Part shown: piece by piece, positions 36,660 through 49,054 of the stretch | Position numbering within the stretch: position 1 is the stretch's first letter | Layout of the letters: each line of letters opens with the position of its first letter | Origin: Vespa crabro | Lineage: Eukaryota; Arthropoda; Insecta; Hymenoptera; Vespidae | Assembly (NCBI RefSeq): GCF_910589235.1 | Contig: NC_060963.1 | Coordinates: forward strand, 8,358,501-8,422,500 | DNA length: 64,000 bases | Direction of reading: 5' to 3' | Notes under the pieces: generated by a model | The model's input: only the letters and a program-made list of their open reading frames with translations | Told to the model about the DNA's origin: nothing | The model's database searches: none | Made by a program: the position numbers and the translations under genes

Positions 36660-39600
36660 TTATATAGGAATTTTTAAATCTTTTGCAACTATTATCAAAA
36701 TTTGATCTACACTTAAACACCAATTTACAATATTTTTAGATATTCTGCACCAATTTTCACCATGGTGTGGTTCTGCAGCAATGCATCTTTTTTTAACTTC
36801 TTCTTGTTGTTCTTCGGCTCCATTTAGAAGTTCAAATTTATAAAAATAAGCCCATGCATCTCCTAAATCTGGATCTATTTTAACAGTTCTATTAAACCAG
36901 TCTCTACACTTAGAAATTTTGTGTTCGCACCAAAATAATCTACAACAAATAACACATATTTAAAATAATTAGAAACAACAGAATTTAAAATAATTATTCA
37001 AATTTAAAGGTACACAATAAATTCTTACTTTGATACTGCAAGAAGAACATGTGGATCATGTTCACATTTTTTAAGAGCATCAACACTTTTTGTTTTTCGC
37101 TGTGGCCGTGGTTCCATAAAGATTGCTTCTGCCCAAAGTAATCCTGATGTAGGACATTCTTGTAATGCTTTTGCCATTAAAGTATGTGCCATATCACGTA
37201 CACCACCAGATTTTAATTCATTTCTAATGGCTTCAAGCCATAATTCTGCATTTTTGGGATTACGTAGTCGTGCTTTTTCTAAAACTGATCTAGCTTTTGT
37301 TACTTGATTTTTTCTGTGTTCCAATTGTGCTAATAAACGCCACAAAGGAATTGAATTAGGACATTTTTTGATCTGAAAATATTGAAAAGTAAATATAAAT
37401 TTCTAATAAAAAATAAAAAATATAACAGAGTATAAAAATATAGTTACAGCTTGATTATAAGTTTCTAATGCTTTGTCCAGATCTCCTTGTTGTTCTTCAA
37501 TCTGTCCTTTCATTAACCATAATTTAGGAAAATCTTCAAATGCTTCAAGGGCTTCCTTTAAAAGATGTAAAGCTGCCTCAAGATTATTAAGAGCCCATTC
37601 TAACTTAGCACTCTTCATCATTACTCTTGGCGTAGGAGCAGATGCTCTAGCTTTTGCAAGTAAACGTCGTGCTCTTTCATATTCTGCATTTTCTGATTCC
37701 AATTTTACAGCTGCTAACCAAATTTCTTCAGAATTTGGATTTGCTTGAAAAGCTAGAGATAAAATGCCTCTTGCTGCAGGTACATCTCCCTATAATACAC
37801 ATCAGAAAGTATGTAGATTATGAGCAATATAATAGAAAATAAAAATACAAAATATAATTTGTACAAAAGATATAATTATAAATACTTACAGCCAACCATT
37901 TAGATTTAGCTCCCATAAGCCAGAGTACTTCACTTTTAGGACAATGTGCAACTGCTCTTTGTAACAAGGATTCTAAAGATTCACGTGTACCGTATGTTTT
38001 TTCGAAATAAGCTGCTCGTAACCAAATAGATTTCTTACTAGGGAATGTTGTTAATGCATATGCATATACTGCTCTTGCACATTCTAATGCTCCTTGTTGC
38101 GCACACTAGAATATATATAAAATTGTATTTATATTTATTTTATGTACGAAAAATTAATAGACATAATATAACAATTACAATAACTTACAGTTTCTGCATC
38201 TTCCATCCAAGTATGTTTCCTATCTTCCTCTTCAACACCAAAGCCAATAATGGCTTTAACAATAACTTGACAGCAGTGTACTGCTCCAGCTTTTTCTGCT
38301 TCCATAGCTTCTTTAAACCAATGTTCTCTATTAATTTCAACTCCATTTGCACTTAAAGAAGATATAGCTCGATCAATAATTTTTTCTACCATGTGTTTAT
38401 TTCCATTGGCTTCTTCTAACTTAGCAGCTGTAGTCCAAATTTGTCTATCAGTTGGGATATTTTCTCTAGCCTTATTAAGAACTTTTCTTGCATTATCATA
38501 GGTTTCTAATCTGGCTAAAGCAAGCCACAAATCAACACTAGTTGGGCAACATTCTACAGCTCGACTAAGAAGAATACGAGCATCTTCTGGTTCTTCTAAT
38601 TCAACTGCTGCTTTCCATAATCTTACAGAATTCGGAATATGTTCGAGAGCTTTTCGATAAACTCTTCTTTTTGCCTTTGCTTCAGTTTCTAAGTCAGCAG
38701 CTTTTATCCATATTCTGACAGATGTTGGAATATGTCGTACTGATTGAGCGATTACTGCTTTTGCAGTATCAGGTGGTTGTAATCTTGCAGCTTCTAACCA
38801 TAAATCTTCAGATGTTGGATTCACTTCACAGCCTTTCATTATTAAATTTCGTGCTGCTTGAACTTTTCCTGTTACTTCTTCTAATCGAGCAGATGCAATC
38901 CAAGCAGAAGGATGATTAGGATTGGTTTCTCGTAATGATTTTAATAATAATCTTGCTTTTTTTATATCACTAAGAAATAAATAAAAATATAAATTAATCA
39001 ATGCAACTTTCTATTATCCAAATTAAATAAATAAAATTCACTCACTTAATATCTCCACCATATGTTGGAATCATACTCTGTAAATCAGTAAGATATCCTT
39101 TTGGATCGACAACAGTTTGTCCTTCTACAGAATCAGAAACTTGATTTAATTTTACATTCATAAGGGTATTTCTTGCTTGTCCAATTTTCCTTAAATCTAA
39201 GTCTCCAGTTGGTGTTAGCATTCCAGGTGTAGCTACACCGGGCATCATAGATGCTAAACCACTTGATGGATCAATGCTGGTAGAAGTTTCGCCACCTAAA
39301 TTTCTTGCTAATACAGAGTCTGGTAATGGTGTGAATTTTTCTGCTCTAGGATTTCTTTGTTTTCTGTTTCTAGCATCTCCAACCTCAGGAACATTTTTCC
39401 ATTCATCCTCAGTAACATTAACTAATTCTCTTTTTAAATCTGAAAACTGTTGTTGGATTTTAGGACGTTCTTGACGATACCGTTCCAATTCTTCTCTTAA
39501 ACGTTTTTCTCTATATTCTTTACGTTTTTCATCCATTCGTTTATCAATTGCTTCATAAATTGCATCAGCTTCTTCATCATCTTTATCATAGGGATCCTAA

Positions 39601-40341
39601 AAGTATTTTTAAATATTGACAATAATGTGAATAACACTTTGAATATTCTGCTAATGTTGCTAATAAATATACTAACTTTACTAAAAAGAGAACCTCCATA
39701 ACCAGAGAATTCATCATAATTAGAATCATTTAAGTCTTCTTCGTCTTCTTCTTCCTCTTCTTTTTTCTTTGTACGTTTGGTAGGAGGAGCATGCCTATCA
39801 TCTCTATATACATTAAAGATAATAAATAATTAATTTAAAAGCATATATTAAATGAATAAAGATATCAATACTATAAGAAATTTGAAAGGCTATTACGTTA
39901 TACTGTTGCAGTCATATTAATTAGAAACAAATGACACAATAATACCTACAAAACATTATAATGAATGGATAAAATAAATTATCATATAGTTTACAAATTA
40001 GTCTTGTTCCATTCTAATCTTGACTTTCAGATTGTTCGATATTTATTTATACTATTCCTCTATTCATATAGAGCAATACTTACGATACATCATTAGCATC
40101 TCGTGCTGGACCGATATCAGATCGTGTTGTAAATCCAGTGGCTCTAAAATAAATTAAATTTTAATGAATTTTTAAGAAAAATTAATTTTTGTTTAGTTTT
40201 GATGTATATATATAAACAGTGTAATAAATTGTATCGTTTAAATTACCCTCTTCCGACACCAGCTACATATCCGAGTGGAGCAGGTACACCAAGAAAATGT
40301 TTTTTGTTTCTCGTTGACAAAGATACAGATGGAACTGCCAT
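36660..40341 (-). CDS. Prpf6: Pre-mRNA-processing factor 6 (U5 snRNP/tri-snRNP protein)
   Basis: Bridges U5 and U4/U6 in the spliceosomal tri-snRNP; nuclear. Exons on the minus strand: 40341-40247, 40143-40084, 39803-39677, 39596-39046, 38969-38189, 38105-37890, 37789-37448, 37372-37029 and 36939-36660; total 2796 bases, 931 aa, close to human PRPF6 (941). The N-terminal PRP1 region shows FLGVPAPLGYVAGVGRGATG and the acidic-basic segment around residues 65-110; the remainder is a long array of HAT/TPR-like helical repeats (for example ARLEEVTGKVQAARNLIMKG, KALEHIPNSVRLWKAAVELE). It ends with a slightly divergent C-terminus (KDLKIPI). Every exon join keeps the family sequence in register, so the model is secure. 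Confidence 0.96.
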
Positions 40342-41611
40342 TTTAATTTCATTCCATTTTCAACTCAAAAATGAACTATTAACAATAATTTTTCAATTAT
40401 TAACAGATTAACAACAAAACTGAAAAACCACACCAAGTTTATTATCAGATCGACTCTATACAAAGCAGAAATTACGAACACGCATGAACTTAAAGATATA
40501 TAGAAAGGATGCAGAATTTTATATTACGGTCATGAGGATGTTATATATATGAAATAAAGGAATGAGATAGTTGTCCACAAATCACATATGAACATACAAA
40601 ATAAATAACGATAGAATTAAAAATGATAAATAATATGTATGTATCTTTTGTTATCGTAAACAATTTCAATAATTATTTTTATGAATTTTAATAATTTAAT
40701 ATATAAGGATAAGGAATATTCATTTACGATTGAAGCGCCATATATATCGGTCAAATTCTTTTATAGTCGTTTTGAATTAGAATTTGAAACGAAACAACTA
40801 TTTTTTAAATTTTTAGTTAGAAATATGAAAAACAATCTTATGATGTAGTCTTTCTTATCTTTAATATTTTTTTAATATTTTTTGGTTTTACCTAATTTGA
40901 CATTTATTTCAAAAAATTTTTGAAAAGGTTTTATTTTTTTTGAAAAAAATTGTGCCAAAAATAATGTTTCTTCGTTTATATAGAGATATAAAGCTTTTTC
41001 AAAAATTCGACAAAGTTATTTCCATATTAAAAACTTTATCTTTGAAATGAGACCTTTTTTATCAAAATCGGTGAAGTATTACATTTGGATTCATTGTTGG
41101 CGTAAATGCTACTTTCGACATTTTTCGTAAAATATAAGTTTTGTATAGTGGCGCCTCTTGAAATCTGCGATAAAAGAGAAGAAGCTTGTACCCCCATACT
41201 GATTTTCATGTATATGCTAAGTGGTGTATGTCGCTCCGTGAAGTAGATGATTACTTGCTTGTGTGAGCATAAATTGATGTTCAAATTTTTCGATCCATTC
41301 CAAACATAAAAACGTGCTTTGCAATGTCACACGGAGAAACCAAGGTAACTCACTCGGGAATTTTAATGAGATTTGAACAGGTGATTCTATGGAAAAAAAA
41401 GGAAATATGTGATTAGCCATTAGTGCTTAAGAATCATAGTTTCTGAGATTTAGAAATTTTAGAAAAATTTCTAAAATTTTAAAATATTCTAAAAATTTTA
41501 TTAAAATTCTATTAAAATTTCTAAAATATACTAGCGATATATATTATAGAGAACTTAACTAGTTTTTAATAGTTATAAAAAAATAATTTATCATAATTGT
41601 TTATTCATTTT

Positions 41612-42235
41612 TATAAACATTACATAGTTCGTAACACACGTTGAATAGAAAATAATTTTAATTTAATATTTCAATACATCTAAATTACAATCTAGGGATC
41701 GTCGATCGTATGTAATATCAACGAAAACGAACTTTCAATTGATTTTGACAGTTTTCGAGTACTATAGTATTCTTTTTTTTACATTCCGAGGAATAAACAT
41801 CGAAATTCTCTCTATGCATGTGGTTAAATTTAAATAATTTATATTTTCGATAATTTTCTAATTATTTAAAAAATGTAAAAATACACGGAATATAATGAAC
41901 TAATACTTAAATAATAGTACATCCGTTTAAACTTTACATAATACGTAACAAATGTTAAATATAAAGTAATTCTAATTTGATATTTCAATGAACATAAGTT
42001 TTTAACTCGGAGTTATTAACTGCATGTAATATCAACAAAAACGAACGCTCAAATGATTTTTATGGTTATTAAACCAGTTTTCTTTTATATTCTGACAAGT
42101 AAACATCGAAGTTTTGACCTTCTACACGACTAAGCTTAAATAACATATAATTTAAATTATTTTATATTTATTTTAACAATGTATAATATATATGGAGTAT
42201 ATCTAACTAATATTTAAATAATAATACACATAATC
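41612..42235. repeat. Diverged tandem duplication, two units of about 310 bp
   Basis: Unit A (about 41612-41926) and unit B (about 41927-42235) share ordered blocks: the start TTTATAAACATTACATA versus TTTAAACTTTACATAA, TGTAATATCAAC followed by RAAAACGAAC in both, TAAACATCGAA in both, and the ends ACTTAAATAATAGTACAT versus ATTTAAATAATAATACAC. Spacing between matching blocks is 304-313 bp. No coding potential. Confidence 0.75.
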
Positions 42236-43011
42236 GCGAAGTAGTAATGTGTCGGATAGTAATTTTTATATTAAATATTTCCTCAATATACTCAACAATT
42301 TCTTATTATAATAATGATATTAATAATATTATTTTTATTTTTCTGCTTCGGAATTTTAATGCGCAGAGCAATGAAGGAATTGATTATTGTAAAATAATCA
42401 ATAAAATAATAAATAAAAAATCATGAAGTAGAAGCAATGCTTGTTTATTGATTAAAATTTAATCGCATTTTACGATTTAAATAACAAGTATACTTGAATT
42501 GAACCTTTGAAAAAAATATTTTTAACGATCACATAGATTATATTTACATAGGACAGTAAAGTTTCACGAATTAAGTAGAGCGTCATCTCGCTATTAATAA
42601 ATAATTATCGCGCATTAGAGTCAGTGCATCATTAAAAATAAACTCAACCTATAACAACCTACAAAAAGCTCAAGTTATTTTTTCAGGATTGTATTTGGAT
42701 TGTCGTTTTCCTTCCATATTTTAGAATCAGAGATGATTCTAATTCTTTAGCACTAATCGTTGTCATGGAATGCCCTGCATTTTCGTAAGGTACGAAACAA
42801 AGAAGAGGCTATATACCAAAGAGACTCCGACAAACTATGGCTTAGAGAGCAACTGTAGGCTATTGAGTTATTTTCGAACCTTTCAAGAATGGCTCTTAGT
42901 CATATTTTAATTTTACTATGTTCTCGCTCAAAATGTTTTTATGATGATGGGTGTACGGTAAATTTGAAAAACTAAGATGATATCATTTTCCGTCTTCGAT
43001 CCCATTTTTCC

Positions 43012-43025
43012 ATGCATATGCAAAT
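43012..43025 (+). promoter_or_regulatory. POU/octamer-type composite site
   Basis: ATGCATATGCAAAT contains the octamer ATGCAAAT overlapping a palindromic ATGCATATGCA of the MORE type bound by POU dimers. Regulatory use is inferred from the motif alone, about 1.9 kb upstream of the Lap1 start codon. Confidence 0.3.
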
Positions 43026-44022
43026 AGGATTATTTCATATTTTATGCATTTTTATTATTAAAGTCAAGTTGTATACATTTTTCACTTATTTCTTTTTTTT
43101 AAGTTTAATTAAATTCATTTTTTATTTTTCATAATTATTTTTCATTAATTTCTTATTTCTATAAATTTAAATTCTCTAGATTAAAGTCATAGTTACGAAA
43201 CGTATAAGATATGGCAATTGAAACTGCGCTAGGTAAAGACGCACATGACGGTGAAACAAGCATACTTAAATATATGTCATATTTTTTACTTGCATGCTGT
43301 TACAGGAAGATTAAAGATTAAGAATTTTTCATTTTCGATATAAATTGCGGAATATTTCGAGTTACAGATATTTGAAAATTATATTTATAGAAATATAGAT
43401 TTATTCATGATTCATGCGGATTATAAAAATGATAATGAAATACGTAGATATGAAAAATAGATTTTGCGGTATTATCGATTTAAAATCGATTGTGTTGAAT
43501 AAATACTAATTTAAGTCTTTATATGGAAGAAGATAAAATTTTTCAATTTGATGAAATTTTAAATGGTTCTTTACTATTTTTCAATTAAATAGATTTCGTA
43601 GTACTACTGATTTGTCGCGTTTTTTTCCAAAAGGTATTGAACGCGATTGAAATTTAATTTGATTTAAAAATAATAGAGTCATCGTCAATTTGTGAATCTC
43701 CATATGCAATAATTTCTACGTAAGATCTATGTAAGATCTAGATGCACAATATTATTTTTAGCATAATGTATATAATATTTTATATCCTTGTGTGTTCTAT
43801 TGTAAATGTGTTATATCGAGCTAATAATTGTTTAAATAAGCTTTAATTGCTTATATGAGTTTAATCAGAAACAAAAAATATAAAATTTATACAGTTAACA
43901 AACACTTTTCAATTAATCTATCTTCAAAGAAGTTTTAACATATGATCTTTTCTGCTTTTGTTAGATGTACTACTATTTTTACTATGTACATAAATTTCTA
44001 TTATATACCAATTCAATTGTTA

Positions 44023-44068
44023 GGTCACACATGAGAGGGTATAACCTATACAAGTTTATATATCGATA
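44023..44068 (+). promoter_or_regulatory. Candidate Lap1 core promoter: M1BP motif 1 core plus DRE
   Basis: GGTCACAC (44023-44030) is the core of Ohler motif 1, bound by M1BP in flies, and TATCGATA (44061-44068) is a perfect DRE, 38 bp away. Both are signatures of TATA-less, broadly expressed insect promoters. They sit about 860 bp upstream of the Lap1 start codon at the edge of a less AT-rich block (44080-44170), which would be the first 5'UTR exon if transcription starts here. Confidence 0.5.
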
Positions 44069-44919
44069 CGATAAGCATACGGTGGAGAAAATGTTTCCCG
44101 CTTGCGTTTGTAGTTCATATTTTGTCCATACTTGTCGCTGAAGTCACGCTTCGAACGAAAGGTGATGAACAACCTTAATATATACGAATGATTCTGTGAA
44201 ATATTTCAAATGATTTATAACTTGATGTGTGTACGTATACTAGTCGGATAAAAAACATTCGATTCGTTTGTTCTATCTAATGTTCTATGCTATGATAAAA
44301 GTTGTTTTGTGAAATAAAAAGTTTGAGACTATTCAAATGCATCAAATTATTACAATAATAAAATCATATTGTAATATATTACGTTACATTAAATTTCTTT
44401 GAAATTGTCAAATGTCAGTATGGTAAGTATAAATAAATGTTAAAACGTTTATGATGTGAAGGAGAATAGATTATTTAAGAAAAATATTCGATAACCTCCA
44501 TTTTTTGACATTTCTTTAGTGCCAATTATTATCGTTATATTTTTTTAATCAAAGAATCTTCTGATCTTTGATATCTTGTGTTTCATCGAGTCGCAATGGT
44601 GCGAGGGAACATAAATCTCTCACGACCATCTCGAAAAAAACGATATGTCGACCCCATGACGGCTGAATGATTTTAATGATTTCTATGTGAACGTATTTTT
44701 TCATGTATATTTATAATTGACGGAAATAAACATTGAAACACTGTGTGTTAAATGTTCAAACTTATTTAACAGACAACAGGTAATATTACAATACCTTTTT
44801 GATTTCAATAACCTTATGTTTTATAGAACATATTCATGATATTGATATATTATTATATCTTATCAAATTATTATTAATTAAATAATTAGCAGGGTAACAT
44901 TGGCTCACGTATATAGTTA

Positions 44920-44961
44920 ATGAAATGGGTAGTGCCTGGTGGCAGTGCGCTGCATGTCTGA
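44920..44961 (+). promoter_or_regulatory. Upstream ORF overlapping the Lap1 start
   Basis: An ATG five bases before the Lap1 ATG, in another frame, opens 13 codons and stops at TGA 44959-44961. Its context (T at -3) is weak, while the Lap1 ATG has G at -3 and G at +4, so leaky scanning would let most ribosomes reach Lap1. Confidence 0.4.
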
Positions 44962-47900
44962 GAGCACAGGAAGAAGATATTTGTGAATTACAATTAAATC
45001 ATTGTAATCTTTATGATGTACCACCTGATGTGTTCATTTATGAAAGAACATTGGAAAAATTATATCTTGATGCCAATAGGGTAAATATACAGTTATATTG
45101 TTGAAATTCAATTATTATTAATAATGTATTTCTATATTATTTTTTACTTGCTAATTTAATTTAATTTTTATAATAGATTAATTCTTTTATAAAACATTAC
45201 AATATATTCTGCAGATAAAGGATCTTCCAAGACCACTCTTCCAGTGCCATGAATTGAGAATTCTTTCCCTTAGTGATAATGAAGTTACTGTTTTACCACC
45301 CGCCATAGCATCGTTAATTAATCTTGAATATTTAGACTTAAGCAAAAACAGTTAGTATATATTTAATACTCTTATTATATATAAAATTAAATGAAATACA
45401 TTAATTTTATAAATCATCTCTCTATTTCAGGTATAAAAGAGTTACCAGATAGTATAAAAGAATGTAAAAATCTTCGTTCTATAGATATTAGTGTTAATCC
45501 TTTTGAAAGATTTCCTGATGCTATTACACATATTGTTGGATTACGGGAATTATATATAAATGATGCATATATAGAATATCTTCCAGCTAATTTCGGGCGG
45601 CTTTCAGCTTTAAGGACATTGGAACTTCGAGAAAATAATATGATGACACTTCCCAAAAGCATGAGTCGTTTGATAAATTTGCAAAGGCTTGATATTGGTA
45701 ACAATGATTTCACCGAATTAGTAAGTATAATAATAATGGATGACTATTGTTATACAATTTTTTTTAATTATTGAATTTTAATTTTATCTGTAGCCTGAAG
45801 TTGTTGGTGATCTTGTTAATCTTACTGAATTATGGATAGATGGTAATGATATACGACGTATATCACCAAATATTGAACAGCTATATCGTTTAAATCATTT
45901 TGATTGCACTATGAATGCAGTACATCTTATTCCATCAGAAATACGAGGGTGGAGAGATATATCAATAATGAACCTCTCATCAAATGAAATTTATCAGCTT
46001 CCAGATACACTGTGTTATTTACGTACAATTGTGACACTTAAAATTGATGACAATCAATTAAATGCACTGCCAAATGACATTGGTCAGATGTCAAGCTTAG
46101 AAGAGCTTATAATCACTAAGAATTTCCTTGAGTATTTACCGTCTTCTATAGGACTTTTACGAAAATTGCATTGTTTAAATGCAGACAATAACTATTTGCG
46201 ATGTTTACCACCAGAAATTGGAAGCTGTACTGCGTTATCTTTGCTTTCTTTACGATCAAATAATCTTACGTGTATACCGCCAGAAATGGGCCATTTATCC
46301 TCGTTAAGAGTACTTAATCTTGTGAATAATTGTATCAAATTTTTACCAGTTTCCATGTTAAATTTAACTAATTTAAAAGCACTATGGTTAAGTGATAATC
46401 AAAGTCAACCATTGGTTCCATTACAACAAGAATTTAATTGTGAAGAAGATATGATGGTATTGAGTTGCTTTATGTTACCTCAAAAGCAACGTCAAGATCT
46501 TGAACGTAAGTTTAGATTCATTTCATAATATGTAACATGCGTGCATTTAGTGAGTAAACTTATATAAATACTGTAAATATTACTGCTGCTATAGTGGATA
46601 ATGATCAGCAAGATGAAGACTGAAATGGTAAAGTATAATTAATGAAGTAAATTAGAATAAACCAAAATTCTTTAATTAATATTTTAGTTTGTAAAATTTA
46701 CATATATATTTCTTTATAATATAAATTAATGTTATAATAAATCGTTTACGTTTGTTATTGTTAGAAATGGCACAAGCTGTAGGACCAATTTCAAGCTCGA
46801 TAATTGGATCTGGGAAAAGAATATGTTTCGCTGCTGAGGTAGAATCTGAAGTTCCCAATCAACTTCATCGAGCACCTACTCCTTATCCAAAAGAATTACG
46901 TAATCTTGCTAGGCATGCTCGCAATTTACATCATCAAACTACACATGACCAAAAAGTATGTTCAGAAAATATTATATAATTGAGTAAAATTCTATAATAA
47001 ATACAAATTTACAATTTCAGATGAATTTAGAACAGCAGACAATGATTAAAGAAGCTATCATTACAAAACCTTCATCTACTTTAGAAAATGCATCTAAATC
47101 TGGAACTTCGTTCTCACAAGGTTTTACTAATAAGGTATTTACATTCAATAACAAATTTTTAAACATATTTTTTAAGTACAGACATCCTAATGTAAATGTT
47201 ATTTGATTTCTAGAGTTTATCTTTATCTATATCAACAATTGATCATTTACCAAAAGATTGTAAGATTAATAGTTCTGCAAAATCAATAGTGCATCAGGAA
47301 AAAGAACACTCCAATTCAGAAGAATCTTCAGATGAGGCTAATAAAACAGTACTTGCAAAAGAAAAGAGTCCCGATATTCGAGAAGCAAAATATGTACGCA
47401 ATCCTACATCTGATTATCTTGCCAAGACACCTACAGTAGCAGATTACGTAAATTCTACTTGGATGCCAGATGAATACTCTAAAGCAAATATAGCTAAGAT
47501 CGTGGAATCTGATAAATTTATAGAACCATATAATACTTCTATTATTATTGATGGGAAAAGTTACGATCAAGTAAGATCAAATGAATTTCCCCCAGTTCCA
47601 CCACCATATCATATTGCAGCTGCATTTTCCAAAAAGGCTGCACTTTTTCAACAATTTAATAATAGTAAGTTCTAATACATATATACGCATATACACACAT
47701 CTTATTTTATGGTAATGATAGGATAATAAGAATATAAATGATTTTGAATTTTTTTTAGTATTACATCAAGAGAATCATGTAACAAACTTACAAAATACAT
47801 CTAACATATCTAATGTTGATGATATCCAAAACTCAAATGGAAATATAGAACCTGTTAAAATAGAGGAATATATTCATGCAGCTATAAAGAGTGATAAAGA

Positions 47901-49054
47901 AACGAGTAATGCTTCAGCTAATGAAAAAAAAATGGCACTTAATACTAATGATCTTGTATCATCGCCAGAGACAACAAATCTTGATCAAACAATTGAGACT
48001 GATCGGTTTTTTAAACCAAGTAAAATTCCAGTTCTAAGAACAAAACATTCGGATACTGTAAACTTTAATTGCAACAATGATACATTGAATAAAAGTGTAA
48101 ACTCACTTATGGAAGAATGCGATTTGCCGAAAACATTAAGTGTATTAAGTATACCTACATCTCCTATTACAGGAAAGAAGTATAGGAGTCCACTTTCTTC
48201 ACAAGAAAAAACTTTGAATCAATTAAAGAAAATAGCAAATGGCAATATTTCAAATAATAATATATCATGTGATAATACAAATGATAATAAAGTGGAAAAT
48301 ATAGTAAAAAACGAAACAAGTACGAACGATATTTGTCATAATTCTGATTCTTTTATTACAAATTGTATGGATGTTGAAAACGATGCAGGCTCCGATAGAA
48401 GTACGTTACTTTCAGCTAGTAACAAATCTTTGAATAACACAAATAATTTAGATAATAAAGTACATAAGATATCCAATGAACCATTAACATTAGAAAGAAG
48501 ACCACGATTTAAATGGATGTTTGGACCTCACAAAAATGCAAATGTGGTACGTTAATTTATAATATGTACTAATGTTTGCAATACTATAATTTGTTAAAAA
48601 TTATAATGTTTACTCTTTTATAGTTGCCTGTTCAAGTAAAAAAAAACCCTGGTCTTGGATTTAGTATAGCTGGTGGTGTAGCAGGAGCTGAAACTGTAAG
48701 TTGTATTCGACATTAATATTTTCTATGGTTATAATCAATAAAAGTTTTAATTTAATTATTCGTACGTATGTATACACACACTATACATATATATACATAC
48801 ATATATATATATATATACACATATATATATGTATATGCAATAACGATCATGGAACATACATGAATCTCCTATCTCAGGGTATTATTGTGACAAAAGTAAA
48901 TCCTGATGGCCCAGCTCAAGGTACTCTTAGACCTGGTGATAAAATTTTAGAAGTTGATGGAATAGATTTCACCAAATCTGATCATAATAATGCAGTTGCC
49001 GTTCTTCGAGCTACTGGTGCCGTGGTATCTATGATGATCAGTCGTCATCAATAA
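44925..49054 (+). CDS. Lap1: LAP-family LRR and PDZ scaffold (Lap1/Erbin/Densin type)
   Basis: Membrane-associated scaffold of the LAP group (leucine-rich repeats and PDZ), acting at basolateral membranes or synapses. Exons 44925-45080, 45215-45350, 45431-45720, 45794-46505, 46765-46955, 47021-47134, 47214-47664, 47759-48546, 48624-48695 and 48878-49054; 3087 bases, 1028 aa. About sixteen LRRs fill residues 30-400 (LEYLDLSKNSIKELPDSI and similar), then the LAP-specific region (LSCFMLPQKQRQDLE), a disordered Asn/Ser/Lys-rich middle, and one C-terminal PDZ domain from residue 947 with the carboxylate loop GLGFSIAGG. A single PDZ separates it from Scribble, which has four. Start chosen at MGSAWWQCAACLRAQ; a short upstream ORF (44920-44961) overlaps it. 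A 33-nt extra exon with a stop may lie at 46595-46627 (see findings). Confidence 0.94.

Larger units (their letters stand above)
40342..44924. other. Intergenic region between Prpf6 and Lap1
   Basis: 4.6 kb separating two genes transcribed away from each other. No coding exon recognised. It holds the Prpf6 promoter side (40342-40500), a diverged two-copy tandem duplication (41612-42235), an octamer-like site ATGCATATGCAAAT (43012-43025), a GC-richer block at 42700-42960 without a reading frame, and a candidate Lap1 core promoter around 44020-44160. A 5'UTR splice acceptor for Lap1 (TTAGCAG) is possible at 44891. Confidence 0.6.

Noticed and set aside
41036..41420. Small minus-strand frames at 41.0-41.4 kb as a gene or transposon remnant
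   Set aside because: No domain similarity. GCGCCA-TATA patches near 40737 and 41150 are partly complementary but too short to call an element.
45414..45713. 99-codon frame antisense to a Lap1 LRR exon
   Set aside because: Shadow frame; LRR exons often give open complementary frames.
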